NCBI GenBank assembly: GCA_945860375.1
Contig: CAMAQR010000027.1
Span: 1-51,430, forward strand
Length of the DNA: 51,430 nucleotides
DNA from: Pseudorhodobacter antarcticus
GTDB lineage: Bacteria; Pseudomonadota; Alphaproteobacteria; Rhodobacterales; Rhodobacteraceae
Reading direction: 5' to 3'
Under the pieces are notes generated by a model. That model was not told where the DNA came from, searched no databases, and worked only from the letters and a program-made list of their open reading frames with translations. The position numbers were made by a program, and so were the translations under genes. Positions within the stretch are counted from its first letter, which is position 1; every line of letters begins with the position of its first letter. Shown here in pieces: positions 48,626-51,430 of the stretch.

Positions 48626-49075
48626 TCAGCCCGGTAGATAGGCTTTGCGTGCGACCCATGGTGCCAGCCCAACTGCAGCCGGCCCAAAGTAAAACATCAC
48701 GCTCCCCACACCGTCAAAATCGCGCCCAAAATCGGTCGCGACATAGGTTGTGGCCAGCGCCGCAACCAATGCAGTTATCGTCCCGGACCATTTGACAGCC
48801 TTCAATGTGCCGAAAGTTGGTTCAAAACGCATCATGCAGACTGAAAAAATCAATGCTGATGGCACAATCCAAAGCGCAAAGGCCAGCGGTATAGCCAACC
48901 CCGCACCGATGGCTGAGATGACAGGAACAAAAACCACAAACGCCAGATCGCCACTCATCACCGACTGAGTAAGACCGACCGCCAAGCTGCCAAGGATCAC
49001 GCTGCCAACCATGGTTCCGAATACGAACAGATAAAATCGTGGATCTGATCCATGTTGCCAGAACAGCTGCATCAT
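48626..49075 (-). CDS. Orphan integral membrane protein
   Basis: The 149-residue protein has about four hydrophobic spans (for example FYLFVFGTMVGSVILGSLAV and LAFVVFVPVISAIGAGLAI) and no recognised domain. ATG 49075 is used because GGGAAG lies about 10 bp upstream; the ATG at 49120 has no ribosome site. The gene and the 212-bp gap upstream (49076-49287, no gene seen) look poorer in GC than the neighbours, which suggests a recently acquired or fast-evolving locus. Nothing indicates its role. Confidence 0.65.
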   Translation of the reverse strand: MMQLFWQHGSDPRFYLFVFGTMVGSVILGSLAVGLTQSVMSGDLAFVVFVPVISAIGAGLAIPLAFALWIVPSALIFSVCMMRFEPTFGTLKAVKWSGTITALVAALATTYVATDFGRDFDGVGSVMFYFGPAAVGLAPWVARKAYLPG

Positions 49076-49287
49076 CTTGATGTCACTTCCCAATCCATGT
49101 CGCTGGCAAAGGTATCTCATGACTTAGATTGTGGAAAGGACAGGTTCATCTTGCATCAGTCAAACCAATGCTACCGCATCAAAAGCCACAGCCACATTCA
49201 CGCGCCAATCCTTAACAAATCCCTAATTTCACCACCTCAACCCATTGATACCAAACACTTCTCAAAAGGTCCCGAGTTGGGACCGCC

Positions 49288-50289
49288 CTATCGCGGCTCC
49301 CGCAGCTGCGGCCGGATCGGGATTTCCTTCAGCAGCCCGCCCACCCCCATCGCCGCGATATCCGCGCCCGAAACCGCCAACCCGCAGGCCAGCCGCTCCA
49401 GCACCCAATCGGCGCCGTTCAAGGCAGGCGAGCGCGCGCAGCCCGGCAGACCCACCACGGGGCGGCCAGCCAGATCACCCAGAAACAGCAGGTTCCCCGG
49501 ATCCACCGGCATCCCGAACCGCAGCACGCTTCCCCCCGCCGCCCGCACCGCCTGCGGCGCGGTGTCGTACAAATCCGACGTCGCCGAGCCGGTCAGGATC
49601 AGCACCATATCGCCGCCCGCGCGCAGCAAAGCCGCCGCCAGCGCCGCCTCTTCATGCGCCACCACCGTGACCGCCGCCAGTTCCATCCCCAAGGCCCGCA
49701 ACCGTGCCCCGATCACCAGCGCCCCCTTGGCCGACAGTTTCGGATCCTGCCCCGGCACCTCGGTCAGGATCAACGTCGCCGCCCGCATCACCACAGGCCG
49801 CACCCTCAGCGCCGCCCGCGCCACCTCACAAGCCCGCGCCAAAGCCGCCCCTTCGACGGCATAGGCGATGATCTTCACCGTCCCCACCAAGGTGCCCGCC
49901 ACCACCCGGGTCAGCGGCGCCAGCGTCGCCAAGGTGATCGCCGGGTCCACAAGGTTCAGCGCCCCCACCGCGTCCGCGTCGACCTCCACCAGCCCCGGCC
50001 CCACCGCGTTCAGATTGACCCGCCCGGTGAAGGCCTCTGTCACCAACAGCCCCTGCGCCGCCGGATCGGGCACCAAGGACCGCGCCAGCGCCGCCGCCGC
50101 CTGATCCTCGGCCACATCCCCCGGTTCCAACCGCGCCACCACCACGCGCGTCACCCCAGCCACCGCCAGCGCCGCCAAATCTTCCGCGCCCAGAACGCAG
50201 CCCTTGCGCAGGCGCGTCGGGCCCAGCTGCACCGAATGCGCCAGCACCGCGCCCAAAGCCTGATCAAGCGGAACCGGACCGAACTGCAT
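49288..50289 (-). CDS. Molybdopterin-binding (MoeA/MogA-like) protein
   Basis: The 333-residue protein starts QFGPVPLDQALGAVLAHSV, the MoeA-like opening, and has in its second half the molybdopterin-binding fold with ILTEVPGQDPKLSAKGAL, LILTGSATSDLYDTAP and VVGLPGCARSPALNGADWVL. In many Rhodobacterales and CO-dehydrogenase-type clusters a MobA-like nucleotidyltransferase domain follows in the same chain; here the protein ends without it. It probably takes part in making or inserting molybdenum cofactor. It overlaps the xdhC-like gene upstream by one base (TGATG). Confidence 0.85.
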   Translation of the reverse strand: MQFGPVPLDQALGAVLAHSVQLGPTRLRKGCVLGAEDLAALAVAGVTRVVVARLEPGDVAEDQAAAALARSLVPDPAAQGLLVTEAFTGRVNLNAVGPGLVEVDADAVGALNLVDPAITLATLAPLTRVVAGTLVGTVKIIAYAVEGAALARACEVARAALRVRPVVMRAATLILTEVPGQDPKLSAKGALVIGARLRALGMELAAVTVVAHEEAALAAALLRAGGDMVLILTGSATSDLYDTAPQAVRAAGGSVLRFGMPVDPGNLLFLGDLAGRPVVGLPGCARSPALNGADWVLERLACGLAVSGADIAAMGVGGLLKEIPIRPQLREPR

Positions 50290-51251
50290 CAGCCCGCCCG
50301 CAAGACTTGAGTGATCTGGGCAAGGATCGACACGGCAATCTCGGCCGGGGTTTTCGCACCGATGTCCAAACCCACCGGGGCGTGAATGCGGGTGATCTCC
50401 GTGGCGCTAAAACCCGCCTCTTGCAGCCGCTCTACCCGCTTGGCATGGGTTTTCTTCGACCCCAGACAGCCAAGATAAAACGCCGGGGACCGCAGGGCAA
50501 AGCGGATCGCCGGGTCGTCCAGCTTGGGATCATGGGTCAGGGTGACAATCGCGGTGCGGGCATCGGGTTTCAGTGCTGCCAGCGCGTCATCGGGCCAGTC
50601 ATCGAGCACCACCTCGCCCGGAAACCGTTCTGCCGCGCCAAAGGTGTCACGGGGGTCGATCAGGGTCGGATCATAGCCCGCCAGCCGCGCCATCGCCAGC
50701 AGCGGCTGCGCGATATGGACAGCGCCCACCACGATCAGCCGCAGGGCTGGATTATGCGGCGCGACAAAGCTGTCGCCGTCCACGCCCGCCTTGTCGCTGC
50801 GCAGCCGCGCATCCGCCGCCGGATCGGCCCCCGCGGGCAGCAAAGCGCGCGTCCAATCGGTCAGATTGACGGTATAGGCCACGGCCTGCCGGGCGGTGCG
50901 GGCCGCCACCAGATCCGCCAGCACCTCCGCCCAAGGGGCCACAGGCTCCACCAGCACCTTGATGGTGCCGCCACAGGCCAGACCCACGGCAAAAGCGGAT
51001 TCGTCTGTCACCCCGAAGGTCAGCATCCGGGGGATGCCATCGGCCAAGGCTTCCAGCGCCTCGGTCACAACCGCGCCTTCGACGCAGCCGCCCGATACGG
51101 ACCCCATGATCTGCCCCGCCCCCGAGATCGCCAATTGGCTGCCGGGTTGGCGGGGGGCTGAACCCCAGGTTTCCACCACGGTCGCCAAGGCAGCGCCCCG
51201 GCCTTCGCGGTGCCAGTTCAGGGCAATTTCGGGGATGGTGTCATGGGTCAT
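50289..51251 (-). CDS. xdhC: XdhC/CoxI-family molybdenum cofactor maturation protein
   Basis: XdhC-type proteins bind sulfurated molybdenum cofactor and deliver it to xanthine dehydrogenase-family enzymes. The 320-residue protein has the N-terminal XdhC domain (ATVVETWGSAPRQPGSQLAI, SVSGGCVEGAVV, LACGGTIKVLVEP) and a C-terminal Rossmann-like domain (LIVVGAVHIAQPL, LDDWPDDALA, GCLGSKKTHAKR). GGAGG lies before ATG 51251. No xanthine or CO dehydrogenase structural genes are inside the window; they may be beyond 51430 or elsewhere, so the gene symbol is tentative. Confidence 0.88.
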   Translation of the reverse strand: MTHDTIPEIALNWHREGRGAALATVVETWGSAPRQPGSQLAISGAGQIMGSVSGGCVEGAVVTEALEALADGIPRMLTFGVTDESAFAVGLACGGTIKVLVEPVAPWAEVLADLVAARTARQAVAYTVNLTDWTRALLPAGADPAADARLRSDKAGVDGDSFVAPHNPALRLIVVGAVHIAQPLLAMARLAGYDPTLIDPRDTFGAAERFPGEVVLDDWPDDALAALKPDARTAIVTLTHDPKLDDPAIRFALRSPAFYLGCLGSKKTHAKRVERLQEAGFSATEITRIHAPVGLDIGAKTPAEIAVSILAQITQVLRAG

Positions 51252-51350
51252 GGTGGCCTCCTGCTGACCGACTATGCGGCAAGTCCGGGGTCTGAGCCAT
51301 TGGCAAATGGTGGCGCGTGTTTGGGCAGGGCATCGCCTTGCATTTGCCTC

Positions 51351-51382
51351 GGCGGGGGTTTCACATCCCCAAGATATTCGAA
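51351..51382 (+). repeat. Dispersed intergenic repeat, partial copy 6
   Basis: GGCGGGGGTTTCACATCCCC followed by AAGATATTC resembles the first half of copies 1 and 2, with GATATT kept but the CAAGATGAA end lost. It lies upstream of the xdhC-like gene in the last gap of the window. Confidence 0.5.
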
Positions 51383-51430
51383 TTTTTTGTGTTCATTTTC
51401 AGTATATTAGAGTAGCAGCCTCTCGGCTGG

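Overview
The window is GC-rich chromosomal DNA of an alphaproteobacterium, almost certainly of the Rhodobacterales (Rhodobacter/Paracoccus-like). The signs are a ctrA gene with a sciP (DUF1153) gene directly upstream, an alphaproteobacterial LexA box (GAAC-N7-GAAC), the lpxI version of the lipid A pathway, a DUF2849/DUF934 sulfite reductase operon, and a dispersed intergenic repeat (GGATATTTT..CAAGATGAA) that I associate with this order. No rRNA, tRNA, transposase, integrase, prophage or CRISPR array was seen, so most of the window is core genome.

Layout. 1-6.7 kb: end of an ornithine cyclodeaminase gene, gyrA with a coupled small gene, trmFO-gluQ, hisI and an IscU-like scaffold gene. 6.8-12.4 kb (minus strand): sciP-ctrA-ligA-recG, then a 40-residue membrane protein gene missed by ordinary ORF cut-offs and preceded by a perfect LexA box. 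12.5-25.8 kb: mnmA, then the long minus-strand envelope cluster pyrH-frr-uppS-cdsA-dxr-rseP-(small membrane protein)-bamA-ompH-fabZ-lpxA-lpxI-lpxB, which joins translation recycling, undecaprenyl and phospholipid precursors, isoprenoid synthesis, outer-membrane assembly and lipid A synthesis. 25.9-34.3 kb: miaA, an AraC-type regulator and a four-gene peptide-type ABC importer with a Tat-exported binding protein and a fused double ATPase. 34.4-41.4 kb: lytic transglycosylase, ssb, a DUF59 Fe-S gene, a SatD-like/DUF3307 gene pair, sufA, tpiA, a DMT exporter and a P450. 41.5-46.0 kb: an Lrp regulator divergent from a sulfite reductase operon (SUMT-DUF2849-cysI-cysH-DUF934), followed by a 4 x 15-bp tandem repeat. 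46.1-51.4 kb: a ferredoxin reductase, two small envelope proteins, infC with a non-canonical ATA start, an orphan membrane protein, and a molybdopterin-binding/XdhC pair.

The most interesting locus is 36.6-38.0 kb. A SatD-like protein, with an N-terminal part resembling class III nucleotidyl cyclases by eye and a C-terminal helix-turn-helix, overlaps the gene of a multi-spanning DUF3307 membrane protein. The pair sits between two Fe-S assembly genes. Upstream are three copies of the inverted repeat GCAA-N10-TTGC at exact 29-bp spacing, a ready-made operator array. The arrangement suggests a self-regulated, nucleotide-linked sensor/membrane-effector module, possibly defensive, but that function is inference. 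The second highlight is the LexA-boxed 40-residue membrane protein after recG, which looks like an SOS-induced small membrane protein of the general kind represented by SidA or TisB. All positions and motifs were read by eye; no alignments or searches were run.
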